From Planctomycetes bacterium syqfu (GTDB taxonomy: Bacteria > Planctomycetota > Phycisphaerae > Phycisphaerales > Phycisphaeraceae): 64,000 nt of DNA. The notes below the pieces were generated by a model. The model saw nothing but the letters and a program-made list of their open reading frames with translations. It made no database searches and had not been told where the DNA came from. Position numbers and translations under genes: made by a program. Below are positions 46,074 through 54,207 of the stretch, one piece after another. The first letter of the stretch is position 1. The number at the start of each line of letters is the position of its first letter. The stretch is from the NCBI GenBank assembly GCA_020974905.1, contig CP087563.1, positions 5,580,001 to 5,644,000 on the forward strand. Reading direction: 5' to 3'.

Positions 46074-46772
46074 CTATCGCTTCCAATAGAGAATGTACAG
46101 TTCCCCATAGTCGGACATCCAATCCAGTTCGGGTTGGCGGATGGCATGACCGTCGAGAAAAATCAGGTTCGCTGAATTCTTTTCGCCATGACGATTGTCC
46201 AGGCTGGTCAGACTCGGGGACGGGTAGGACAACGTGTACCAGAACGGCCGATTGCTCAGCCAATGCGGGTAACCAAAATATCGACGGTCATAGTATGCCA
46301 GCGTTTTGACCGGTTCGATGGCATCACGCATGGTCATCCAATACTGGTTGGTGCGAACGCGTGCATAACTCGATTGCTTGGTGGACATGTTCAGATGCGT
46401 TGGGCAAATCCAGATGCCGGTGTTGTCCTTCTGGGTGGAAACGTAGGAAGGCAGCAATTTCACAAAGCTGGTGCTCCATTGCGTCGAACCACTGGGGTAA
46501 TACCCAAAGCCCCAGGGCATGGTGTCTCGAAAGTCATGAGTGTACACCATGGTGGCTGTGAACAACTGACGTTCATTGCTCAGACACTTTGAGGCCCGAC
46601 CTGCTTCCCGAGCCGTTTGAAGTGCAGGCAGGAGAATTGCAATCAGCAGGGTGATGATGCTGATGACAACCAGCAGTTCAATGAGCGTAAATCCGGAAGG
46701 GCACTTTGATGCAGGTGATTGGGGCCTTACCTGGTGCAGGCGATTGGTTGTAAGGTTTTGGGGGGCAGACAT
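46074..46772 (-). CDS. Prepilin-type N-terminal cleavage domain protein
   Basis: 232 residues. [19 protein letters not shown] signal, [55 protein letters not shown] and [19 protein letters not shown]. Aligns along its length with the downstream gene product, so the pair arose by tandem duplication. The 57-base gap suggests one transcript. An operator-like TTACGTAA lies upstream, shared with the divergent LacI gene. Confidence 0.85.
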   Translation of the reverse strand: MSAPQNLTTNRLHQVRPQSPASKCPSGFTLIELLVVISIITLLIAILLPALQTAREAGRASKCLSNERQLFTATMVYTHDFRDTMPWGFGYYPSGSTQWSTSFVKLLPSYVSTQKDNTGIWICPTHLNMSTKQSSYARVRTNQYWMTMRDAIEPVKTLAYYDRRYFGYPHWLSNRPFWYTLSYPSPSLTSLDNRHGEKNSANLIFLDGHAIRQPELDWMSDYGELYILYWKR

Positions 46773-46857
46773 AGATCATTTCCCAGAAACGGTCTGATCA
46801 ACACATCCTCAGAACACAGGTCCATCATGACATTCAAATATTACAATTTGTAACTAT

Positions 46858-46870
46858 CTTTTACGTAACA
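46858..46870. promoter_or_regulatory. LacI-type operator-like site 1
   Basis: CTTTTACGTAACA, with central TTACGTAA palindrome; 86 bases upstream of the prepilin-type gene start. Identical 13-mer at 46981. Confidence 0.6.
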
Positions 46871-46954
46871 ATAGCTGTAAAAAGTGAGAAGTCAAGTGTT
46901 TTTTATGGCTTGTTAAAAATCATGTGCCTTCTGAGATATCAGGTGTGTTTGGGC

Positions 46955-46993
46955 TTGACTTGGTATAACCTGTCCTCTAGCTTTTACGTAACA
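46955..46993 (+). promoter_or_regulatory. Promoter of the LacI-family gene with overlapping operator-like site 2
   Basis: TTGACT (46955-46960), 17 bases, TAGCTT; the second CTTTTACGTAACA (46981-46993) overlaps the -10 end. This is the arrangement expected for autorepression. Confidence 0.6.
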
Positions 46994-47045
46994 CAGAAGT
47001 TTACATCGCTTCCCTGACAGGGGGCGGAATACAGGCAAATCGCAT

Positions 47046-48101
47046 ATGGCCACCCGGACCCGAAAAATCACACAACGCGAATTGGCGAATCGACTTGGCC
47101 TCAGCCAGATGACCGTCTCCTACGCGCTGCGCGGCTCGGAGATGGTTTCCAGGCAGACCCGGGAACATGTCCAGAAGGAAGCTGCCCGCCTGGGTTATCG
47201 GCCTAACAGCTCCGCCCAGGCAATGCGTAACGGCAGGTTCGGCTGTGTTGCCATCGTGGACTCCACGGAGGTCGATCGTTCCAGTTACTTCGGCGGAGAC
47301 CTCATCGGCGGTGTGCATGATGCGCTGCTCTCGCGTGATACGCATCTGACCATTGCCCGTCTGCCCGATACCGAGTTGACCGACGAAAACTTCATGCCCA
47401 AGATTCTCCGGCAACTGATGGTCGACGGCATGCTCATCAACTATTTCGCTCAGATCCCCAGCCGTCTTGTCGAACTCGTCGAGCAGTACAACCTGCCAGC
47501 CATTTGGCTCAACTCCAAGCAGGCGCGCGATTGCATCTATCCCGATGACTATCAGGCAGGGCGACAGGCCGTGCAACACCTCATGGAGTTGGGGCATCGC
47601 AAGATCGGCTACCTGGATCACATGAGTGATCGACCGGACCACTTTGATCCGACCACCAATGTCCATTACAGCGTGCTTGATCGATTCAGTGGTTATTGTG
47701 ATGCGATGCGTGATACTGCCTTGCCGGTGCATGACTTTCTGGGTTCACACATGCGGATGTGGGATGATCCTTTGGCTGTGGTGACGCGCTGGATCAAGCA
47801 ACCGGATCGTCCGACTGCTTTGGTCTGTCACGATAAACGCGTGGTCACGCAGATCATCCATGCTGCCTTGGCCCACGGCTTGTCGGTTCCCGGTGATTTG
47901 TCGGTGATCACTTTTGAAGACATCAACAAATGCGAGATGGGCATGACCATGACCACCATGCGTCAATGCTGGGAAAGCTTCGGTCGAAAAGCTGCGGGGG
48001 TGCTCATGGACAAGATCAAGGACAACAACCAATCCATGCCCGCGATGACCTTGCCCTACACATTGGAAGTGGGGCAGACGACATGCGCCGTCAAACCGTG
48101 A
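47046..48101 (+). CDS. LacI-family transcriptional regulator
   Basis: 351 residues. N-terminal helix-turn-helix TQRELANRLGLSQMTVSYALRG with hinge region ARLGYRPNSSAQAMRNG, then a sugar-binding-protein-like core (VAIVDSTEV, HLMELGHRKIGYLDHM, PTALVCHDKRVVTQIIHAAL, PGDLSVITFED). It binds a palindromic operator with central CG; two TTACGTAA sites in the divergent gap fit. Effector unknown. It likely controls itself and the prepilin-type pair. Confidence 0.93.
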   Translation: MATRTRKITQRELANRLGLSQMTVSYALRGSEMVSRQTREHVQKEAARLGYRPNSSAQAMRNGRFGCVAIVDSTEVDRSSYFGGDLIGGVHDALLSRDTHLTIARLPDTELTDENFMPKILRQLMVDGMLINYFAQIPSRLVELVEQYNLPAIWLNSKQARDCIYPDDYQAGRQAVQHLMELGHRKIGYLDHMSDRPDHFDPTTNVHYSVLDRFSGYCDAMRDTALPVHDFLGSHMRMWDDPLAVVTRWIKQPDRPTALVCHDKRVVTQIIHAALAHGLSVPGDLSVITFEDINKCEMGMTMTTMRQCWESFGRKAAGVLMDKIKDNNQSMPAMTLPYTLEVGQTTCAVKP

Positions 48102-48203
48102 TTCACTTTGAGGCACAGCCTGATGTTATCCCGATTGATTGCATGTCAATGCCAGATAGATTTGCCAAGTTCATTGAAATGAATTTTCAGTCATGATGAT
48201 CGC

Positions 48204-48911
48204 TTACCCGGCAGGCGCAGAATAGATCAGCCACAGTCCGCCGCCAAGCACCAGGATGCCGCACGTTCGACGCAGCCCTATCAGGGTTTTGCTCTTTTCA
48301 TTCCAGTTCAAGTAACGTTGCACCCAGGAACTGGCCGAGCCAGCCAAAACGATCAGCAGGCAGTGTCCGATGCCGTAGGCCAGAAGTAACATTGCTGCAA
48401 AGATCGGTTGTTCGCCTGCGACTTTGAAGGTGACACCCAGCACCGGAGCCATGTAAGCAAACGTGCATGGTCCCAATGCAATACCGAAGATCAGTCCCAG
48501 CAGTAAAGCCGCCAGCATTCCCTTGCGTTTGATGCCGACGTTTGACGGGCCGGAAAACGGCATGGGGATGACGTCAAGCAGATGTAACCCGACTGCAAAG
48601 AAAATCACGGCGACGGCATAATAGGCCCAGGCTCCAATGTCTCCGGCAATACGACCGGCAGAGGCAGTGATGATGCCCAGCAAGGCGATCGTGATCAGAA
48701 TCCCCAACGCAAACAGACTTGCCAGGCCAAAGGCGCGACGCGAGCTGACTTGCCCCTGACCATTGACGAAGGCTACGACCAACGGGATGCTCGACAGGTG
48801 GCAGGGACTGAGCAGAATACTGGCAACACCCCAGGCAAATGCTGCAATCAATGCAACACTCACCGAACCGGATAACGCGTGGTTCAGAGACTCAAATACA
48901 TCCTGCAACAT
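48204..48911 (-). CDS. CcdA-type thiol-disulfide transporter
   Basis: 235 residues, six or so membrane helices. The start ATG overlaps the stop of the upstream thioredoxin gene (TGATG). The redox cysteines lie in ILLSPCHLSSIPLVV and IALGPCTFAYMAPVLG, the CcdA/DsbD beta-domain pattern. It passes electrons from cytosolic thioredoxin across the inner membrane to an exported partner, here most likely the thioredoxin of the preceding gene. Last gene of the ArsR-linked cluster. Confidence 0.88.
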   Translation of the reverse strand: MLQDVFESLNHALSGSVSVALIAAFAWGVASILLSPCHLSSIPLVVAFVNGQGQVSSRRAFGLASLFALGILITIALLGIITASAGRIAGDIGAWAYYAVAVIFFAVGLHLLDVIPMPFSGPSNVGIKRKGMLAALLLGLIFGIALGPCTFAYMAPVLGVTFKVAGEQPIFAAMLLLAYGIGHCLLIVLAGSASSWVQRYLNWNEKSKTLIGLRRTCGILVLGGGLWLIYSAPAG

Positions 48912-49408
48912 CACGGTGTTTCCTGTTGACCTGAGGTTGTTTGATGTCCAGATGAAACAGCGATTGCACTGGATGTTGGCAGTTTGATGCCAAGTTCATT
49001 CCACTTGGCCAGAATATCTTCCTTGGAATAGAAGCCTTCGTGTCGAAACAATTCCTGGCCCTGAGCATCATGGAAAATCTGGGTCGGGATCATGCGGATG
49101 CCGTATTTTTCGCCAGCATCGGGATTCTCCCAGACATCAATGAATGTTACGCGCATGTGGTCTTTGTATTCCCTGGTCAATTCCTCCAGGATCGGTTTCA
49201 TCATCCGGCAGGGCACGCATTTTCCCGCGCCCAAATCCAATAGATGTGGCATGGCAGTCTTTGTGTTTGACGCTTGGTTGTTTTCGGATGACTGTGCCGT
49301 TGACTGCTGTGGGGACGCATCTTTGGTTCCGTTTTGCTTCATGGCGATGACGATGCCAACCGCGATTAACAGCAGGGCGATGATGATTATTCTGATGTTT
49401 TTGTTCAT
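48911..49408 (-). CDS. Membrane-anchored thioredoxin-like protein
   Basis: 165 residues. N-terminal hydrophobic helix (IRIIIIALLLIAVGIVIAM), a Gln/Ser/Asn-rich linker, then thioredoxin fold with GAGKCVPCRMMKPILEEL (CVPC active site), YGIRMIPTQIFHDAQG with the cis-Pro. It acts in the periplasm and is probably reduced by the CcdA-like protein next to it. Four bases separate it from the CPKC redox protein. Confidence 0.9.
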   Translation of the reverse strand: MNKNIRIIIIALLLIAVGIVIAMKQNGTKDASPQQSTAQSSENNQASNTKTAMPHLLDLGAGKCVPCRMMKPILEELTREYKDHMRVTFIDVWENPDAGEKYGIRMIPTQIFHDAQGQELFRHEGFYSKEDILAKWNELGIKLPTSSAIAVSSGHQTTSGQQETP

Positions 49409-49412
49409 CGTT

Positions 49413-49649
49413 TTACCCTTGGATCAAGGGCTTGATCGCTTCTGCATCCAATAGCTTGCCCACGCTTTTGACCTGCCCGTCGACTGCTAATGCTGGTGTC
49501 ATCATCACGCCGAACTTTGTGATTTCAGTGATGCTGGTAATTTTTTCGATTTCGTAATCCAGTCCAAGCGCGTCGGCAGCAGCCTTGGTGTTCTGCGCCA
49601 ACTGCTGACACTTGGGGCAACCTGTTCCGAGAATTTGTAGTTTTTTCAT
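49413..49649 (-). CDS. Small CPKC redox-active disulfide protein
   Basis: 78 residues from ATG 49649 (AAAGGA 7 bases upstream). LQILGTGCPKCQQLAQN has the CPKC site; GVMMTPALAVDGQVKSVG is the cis-Pro region. This is the thioredoxin-like 'redox-active disulfide protein 2' family, typically encoded next to ArsR and PF03773 permeases. Cytosolic. The role is probably reduction of a thiol-bound metalloid or the permease. Confidence 0.9.
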   Translation of the reverse strand: MKKLQILGTGCPKCQQLAQNTKAAADALGLDYEIEKITSITEITKFGVMMTPALAVDGQVKSVGKLLDAEAIKPLIQG

Positions 49650-49782
49650 AACGGATCCTTTGTTAGTTAAACATCTATCCTGAGCACCGTATGTAAATCC
49701 GGTGCAAGCGCATGACACAACAATGTTCAAACTTGCACCACATTGATATGTGCTGCTCAACCCAATCAAGACTGACGTAATA

Positions 49783-50187
49783 CTAGTTAACGCCAATCGC
49801 CTCTTTTGCATGACTGACAATTGCGTTTACCTCTTGTTCGGTGGCGCGCGTGCCTTTGGCTTTTTTCTCCAGGCCCATGTCTGTTGCGCGCATGTACTGC
49901 ACATTTTCCAGTTCCAGTTTCTCGAAGATCTTCCGCGCGCAGTCCATCGGGCATCCGTCGATCACCACATTCAGATCCACATCGCTCGCCTGCTGGATCA
50001 TGCCCTGGATACCGGCTCCCAAGCCTGCCAGGCAGAACATGGACCCCAGTCCCTGGCTCATCATTTCACGGCAAGCCTTGTCCGATGCTTCAGCAACATT
50101 GGCACCGCCGGAACATGCGTAGAAAAGAATCTTTTTCGAACTTTCCTGGTCGGTCTTTGAGCAACTGCATGAATTAGAATTGGACAT
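49783..50187 (-). CDS. DGC-domain putative zinc-binding protein
   Basis: 134 residues from ATG 50187 (AAGGAG upstream). N-terminal Cys-rich MSNSNSCSCS, then ILFYACSGGANVAEASDKA, GSMFCLAGLGAGI and VVIDGCPMDCARKIFEK; the DGC motif and flanking cysteines define PF08859. Function is unknown; the family occurs with redox and metalloid genes. Sits between the permease and the CPKC protein on the same strand. Confidence 0.85.
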   Translation of the reverse strand: MSNSNSCSCSKTDQESSKKILFYACSGGANVAEASDKACREMMSQGLGSMFCLAGLGAGIQGMIQQASDVDLNVVIDGCPMDCARKIFEKLELENVQYMRATDMGLEKKAKGTRATEQEVNAIVSHAKEAIGVN

Positions 50188-50207
50188 GACAATCTCCTTG
50201 AATTTGT

Positions 50208-51617
50208 TTAGAACCACATCCCATAGCACCATCCAGCCAACGTGCTCATCACGACGACCAGACAAATAAACACAATTGTTTTCTGTGTTCCCATCACCGA
50301 ACGGATCACCAGCATGTTGGGGAGACTCAATGCCGGGCCAGCCAGCAGCATCGCCAACGCCGGTCCTTTACCCATACCTGCACCGATGAGCCCTTGCAGG
50401 ATCGGCACCTCGGTGAGTGTTGCAAAGTACATGAACGCGCCCACGACAGACGAAAAGAAATTGGCCTGTAGTGAGTTGCCACCTACCAGCTCTGCGACCC
50501 ACGAACTGGGAATCATGCCCTCTTCACCGGGACGCCCCAACAGGAATCCGGCAATCAGGACACCATAGAGAAGCAATGGTGTGATCTGCTTGGCAAACCC
50601 CCAGCTTTGATTGAACCATGCATTGGCCTGCTCGCTGCGTTTGCCCACGGAGAGCACAATCGATAAACCAATCGTGGCAACGGTGAAAGCAAGCATTGGC
50701 GTGTAAGGCAGACCATGCTCATAGCCCGGGAGAAATCGGCCATAGGTTGGGATCAGCCAGACGCTGCAAATCGCCCATGCAGTCACGGTCGCCAATCCGA
50801 CGCTGAGCATTTTCCACCAGCGGACTTCAAACCATGTCACCAGGATGACGCTGAGCATCACGCCGAATCCGCTGGTGACGATCCACTTGCTTTCCCAGAT
50901 CAGTTGCCAGAGTCCCTGGGGATTTTGCGGTTTGCCCCAGTTGGCAAAGACCAGGATGCCAACCAGTGACGCGAAGTACAATCCCGTTTGCCAGAGCGGA
51001 CGGGCGTCATCGTCATCGGACATCTCGATCATTTCCGCAGCACGTGCAGCTTCCTCTTTGCGATAGATCAGATGCATCACAATGCCGATGATCAGACTGA
51101 AACTCACCGCCCCGACCGCGCGAGCGATGCCAAGTGATGGGCCAAGGACAGCCGCCGTCAGGACGATCGCCAGCACGTTGATCGCAGGTCCGGAATAGAG
51201 GAATGCCACGGCCGCGCCCAATCCCGCGCCCATCCGCCAGATGCCTGCAAACAAGGGTAAAACCGTGCATGAGCAGACCGCCAGGATCGTCCCACTGACC
51301 GATGCCACACCCAACGCCAGCGGTTTGGGTGCCTTGGGTCCCAGGTATTTCATCACGGCATTCTGGCTGACGAAAACGCCGATGGCACCTGCAATGAAGA
51401 ACGCAGGGACCAGACATAGCAGCACATGTTCCTGGGCATACCATTGCGTCAAAGCCAACGCTTCATAGATAGATTGATCAAAACGCTGCCAACCCAAGGG
51501 TAAGGCAAACAATGTAATGAGCACCAGCAGTCCGCCAAGCAGCTTTTTCCATTCCTGTTTCCAGACAGGGGGGTGAGAACAAGTCGTTGAGCAGGTTGTA
51601 TCAGGTGCGTTTGTCAT
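50208..51617 (-). CDS. PF03773-type permease (ArsP-like)
   Basis: 469 residues, about ten membrane helices. ILAVCSCTVLPLFAGIWRMG contains the Cys pair typical of the permease family, and MGKGPALAMLLAGPALSLPNMLV the second conserved repeat block. It ends in a short hydrophobic tail. Relatives export trivalent organoarsenicals (ArsP) or have undefined substrates. The operator directly before its ATG suggests direct control by the ArsR-type repressor. A long cytosolic loop between TM5 and TM6 has an acidic stretch SDDDDARP. Confidence 0.87.
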   Translation of the reverse strand: MTNAPDTTCSTTCSHPPVWKQEWKKLLGGLLVLITLFALPLGWQRFDQSIYEALALTQWYAQEHVLLCLVPAFFIAGAIGVFVSQNAVMKYLGPKAPKPLALGVASVSGTILAVCSCTVLPLFAGIWRMGAGLGAAVAFLYSGPAINVLAIVLTAAVLGPSLGIARAVGAVSFSLIIGIVMHLIYRKEEAARAAEMIEMSDDDDARPLWQTGLYFASLVGILVFANWGKPQNPQGLWQLIWESKWIVTSGFGVMLSVILVTWFEVRWWKMLSVGLATVTAWAICSVWLIPTYGRFLPGYEHGLPYTPMLAFTVATIGLSIVLSVGKRSEQANAWFNQSWGFAKQITPLLLYGVLIAGFLLGRPGEEGMIPSSWVAELVGGNSLQANFFSSVVGAFMYFATLTEVPILQGLIGAGMGKGPALAMLLAGPALSLPNMLVIRSVMGTQKTIVFICLVVVMSTLAGWCYGMWF

Positions 51618-51621
51618 GGTG

Positions 51622-51647
51622 AGTTTGTGATGAATTTATCACATAGT
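51622..51647 (-). promoter_or_regulatory. ArsR-type operator 2, before the permease
   Basis: AGTTTGTGAT, 6 bases, ATCACATAGT; 8 of 10 arm positions are inverted repeats. Matches operator 1 upstream of the regulator gene and lies 5 bases from the permease ATG. Confidence 0.75.
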
Positions 51648-51661
51648 TGTCGAAATAAAAA

Positions 51662-51991
51662 TTACTTTGAAGCCAGCGCCTTGGACTGCCGTTTGAGATT
51701 CTGTTCCAGCGTCTTGGTTGCACATCCTAGAAAGTTCAGGACGCAGGGCGTTTGCAGTGAGTAAAACACTTGCAGGCCATCCTTGCGTGTTTTGAGCACA
51801 CCTGCTTTGAGCATCAGTGCCAGGTGACGCGAGGTGTTGGATCGCTCAATGCCGATACGATCAGCAATTTCACAGACGCAGACTTCGCCATCCTTAAGCA
51901 AATCAACAATGGCCAGACGAATCGGATGCGCCAAGGCGGTGATCACCTGTGCCTGCATTTCGTAGCGTTGCCATTTGGGGTCATTGTTCAT
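51662..51991 (-). CDS. ArsR-family metalloregulator
   Basis: 109 residues. ALAHPIRLAIVDLLKDGEVCVCEIADRIGIERSNTSRHL; the CVC motif on the DNA-binding helix matches the metal site of ArsR/SmtB repressors, with another Cys pair near VLNFLGCATK. It would release DNA upon binding a metalloid or metal. First gene of the cluster, with a perfect palindrome 16 bases before its ATG. Confidence 0.93.
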   Translation of the reverse strand: MNNDPKWQRYEMQAQVITALAHPIRLAIVDLLKDGEVCVCEIADRIGIERSNTSRHLALMLKAGVLKTRKDGLQVFYSLQTPCVLNFLGCATKTLEQNLKRQSKALASK

Positions 51992-52006
51992 TGAGATCGT
52001 TCCTTG

Positions 52007-52032
52007 ACTATGTGATTATTTCATCACATAGT
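52007..52032 (-). promoter_or_regulatory. ArsR-type operator 1
   Basis: ACTATGTGAT, 6 bases, ATCACATAGT: a perfect 10-bp-arm palindrome just upstream of the regulator gene. Confidence 0.85.
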
Positions 52033-52099
52033 TTCCTTGTCAAGGATTTTGTGAGTTGTTTGGAGATATTGATGAAGGCAAGGTCATTCATTGCAGATA

Positions 52100-52131
52100 C
52101 AAAAAAAGCCAGCCCATGATGGACTGGCTTA
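52100..52131 (-). terminator. Terminator-like hairpin
   Basis: Minus strand: AAGCCAGTCC...GGGCTGGCTTTTTTT, with one G-T type pair. It may end transcription from the minus-strand island 52522-62033. Confidence 0.75.
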
Positions 52132-52290
52132 TTTCCAAATCGCCGTTCCCTTTCCGAGTTTGAACGCATACCGCTTGAGTTTCTGTACTGGTTCTTGGAC
52201 GACACGTTACAACACGGTGCAATTGAGGAACTTATGGAGGATTGGAAGAGCGGGGCGTTTTTCATTGGATCAGAGGGTGACGACGAATAA
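52120..52290 (+). pseudogene. Possible C-terminal gene remnant
   Basis: Frame without start codon ending at TAA 52288-52290 reads ERIPLEFLYWFLDDTLQHG and ELMEDWKSGAFFIGSEGDDE, a protein-like composition and typical end. No family recognised. The N-terminal part is missing, so a decayed gene is likely; it could also be chance. Confidence 0.35.
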
Positions 52291-52440
52291 CGGTTGTTGG
52301 GTACGATTTGAAGCTGATTGGAGGCGTTTGTTTGGAGTGATTTTACACTGTCAGGTGCCCAAAGAACATTCATTTGCACCTTGCAAACTACATGGCAGAT
52401 GCCATTACTGATGAGGTCTGTCACAGGGACAAGAGCATTT

Positions 52441-52499
52441 AATGCAGGGACAATTGTTGATAAGTCCCAGCAAAGTCCCCGCGCGATGTCCCTGCATTG
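52441..52499. repeat. Long-arm hairpin
   Basis: AATGCAGGGACA and TGTCCCTGCATT, perfect 12-bp arms around 35 bases. It lies 23 bases downstream of the island's last gene stop. Nothing else is recognised in 52291-52521. Confidence 0.6.
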
Positions 52500-52521
52500 A
52501 AGGGTTTTAGCTTTTGTTTGT

Positions 52522-53763
52522 TCAATCCCAAACTGTTCGTAAGTACCAGTCTATTTCTCCGAAATGAGACGACAGAACTGTTTTTGCGGCTTCAACTGCC
52601 GCCTCAGCTTCGCCAAGCAGGTGTGTACTGCCACTACCTCCGATCTTTGTCACGTGATAACCTCTGTTGCCCAAAGCCGTGACTCGGTTAAGTTTCAACA
52701 GAGCTTGAAGTACGGCAGAACGGGGTGAATCAATCATCAAATACGCGAATCCAAATACATCGCGACCATTACTGGTTTCGCGCCATTTGTGCGCAGCAGT
52801 CTCGGCAGCCTGTTCCGCTTCGTCAAGTGCTGCGAGGACCTGCTCAATCAAGTCATTGGTTGGTACCGGAACAACCACTTTCTCCAATTCGTGAGTTGGG
52901 AGATCGTCTAGACGTAGAGTTGTTGCCTTTAGGTGATCTGCGTTGGCCAAAGCGTCTTCAATTGCCAAAACTCGGGTACCTTCGATAACGCTCATCAGAT
53001 AAGGATTTTCGTATCCATCGCTACCCGCATCACGCATCAACTTTAGTTTGTCCAGTACATCCTCTACCTCATTTTGTCTACGAACGATGATTATCGCACT
53101 TGAGAATAATTCATTGCTTTCACTATTCCACACTGGAAGTCCGGGACAGCTGACTCGATCATGCACATCACTCCAACGCCATTCCCGCTCGTGTGACCAA
53201 TCAATTGGACGGTCTTCAGACAGATTCATGGAAACAAAGCGATACTGTTCGTCTTCGCTGATGCCACACGCGGGGTCAAGATGTCGTGGCCATTGCTCTC
53301 CATGTGCTTTGAACTCTCCTGATAGCCCGTAGATGACCGGTCTGGCTCCCGCTCGAAACAACTCATTCTTTCTAAGGGCAATACCATAGACGTCAACCAT
53401 TTCCTCATTTCCACGTGACCGAGCGTAGTGAAGCAGAGCATGGAGTGGCATTTCAGTAAAGCAACAGGCTGCACGTGGTCCATAAATCGTGGCACGGTCG
53501 TTCCTCATAGACCAACCAGTGCGAATGAACCCATCATCCAGTATTTTCAGCAAGACGCTCATGGCTGGCGCGTCTGGTTCTAATTGCAACTCTTCATCTT
53601 TGATATCCCACAGGTCGAATCTACCGGCCTTATTTTCATCAACATGCATGGGGATCGGAAAGCCATTGCCTTCCTGATCGAACCACACTGCTTCATTCAC
53701 TGGATTGCGTTTATGAACGAAGTGGATAATCCAGTCCGACATGTCAATCCGTTCGTTGGGCAT
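52522..53763 (-). CDS. Uncharacterised 413-residue protein, last gene of the island
   Basis: No signal peptide or membrane helix. Motifs: DWIIHFVHKRNP, LLKILDDGFIRTGW, IYGPRAACCFTEMPLHALLHYA, ARPVIYGLSGE and the stretch DWSHEREWRWSDV. The block 'IYGP..CFTEMPL' and the short His/Glu patches suggest a domain of unknown function (it may be DUF4427-like, from memory). A C-terminal helical half ends with ALNKRV-like strands around RGYHVTKIGGSG. It stands 125 bases downstream of the 97-residue gene on the same strand. Possible effector of the island; the function is not known. Confidence 0.75.
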   Translation of the reverse strand: MPNERIDMSDWIIHFVHKRNPVNEAVWFDQEGNGFPIPMHVDENKAGRFDLWDIKDEELQLEPDAPAMSVLLKILDDGFIRTGWSMRNDRATIYGPRAACCFTEMPLHALLHYARSRGNEEMVDVYGIALRKNELFRAGARPVIYGLSGEFKAHGEQWPRHLDPACGISEDEQYRFVSMNLSEDRPIDWSHEREWRWSDVHDRVSCPGLPVWNSESNELFSSAIIIVRRQNEVEDVLDKLKLMRDAGSDGYENPYLMSVIEGTRVLAIEDALANADHLKATTLRLDDLPTHELEKVVVPVPTNDLIEQVLAALDEAEQAAETAAHKWRETSNGRDVFGFAYLMIDSPRSAVLQALLKLNRVTALGNRGYHVTKIGGSGSTHLLGEAEAAVEAAKTVLSSHFGEIDWYLRTVWD

Positions 53764-53888
53764 TATGGTTGTTCCAGTTTTGGAAGAGGATTATATCACA
53801 CGGTATCCGTCATTGATCAGAATTCGCAAGTTGAATTAATTGAACTCGGCAATGATTTCATAAATATGAAAGATTAAATTAAATCCAA

Positions 53889-54182
53889 TTAAGGAACGAA
53901 ATCCCATGACGATCTGTCGAATACTCCTATCCACATTGATTTTTCGCCATCACCTTTCCTGCGTATTAGTGATGGGGAGTAGACTTCTGCACTAAATGCT
54001 CCATTGTCGAATAAATACAAAGTGAGAAGTGTTTCTTCTTTTTCTTCAATCATTAGTGAAAATTCTTCGCATTTCATACTTAAGTGAATTGCGCGACGAA
54101 ATGTGACTTCCCAATTCTCTTGGCGAAAATCGTTGTCTTCACTTACTAAGACGCGCCATTCTCCGCTTCTATATTCTGCCAT
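53889..54182 (-). CDS. Small uncharacterised protein after the KAP NTPase
   Basis: 97 residues, AGGAA 10 bases before ATG. Acidic and Trp-rich (YRSGEWRVLVSEDNDFRQENWEV; FDRSSWDFVP at the end), apparently a small beta-rich domain. It lies 25 bases after the KAP gene stop and shares its AT-rich composition, so the two form a unit. Accessory or regulatory role is possible; no family recognised. Confidence 0.65.
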   Translation of the reverse strand: MAEYRSGEWRVLVSEDNDFRQENWEVTFRRAIHLSMKCEEFSLMIEEKEETLLTLYLFDNGAFSAEVYSPSLIRRKGDGEKSMWIGVFDRSSWDFVP

Positions 54183-54207
54183 GATAAAGTATTCCTATTT
54201 TTTAGCT

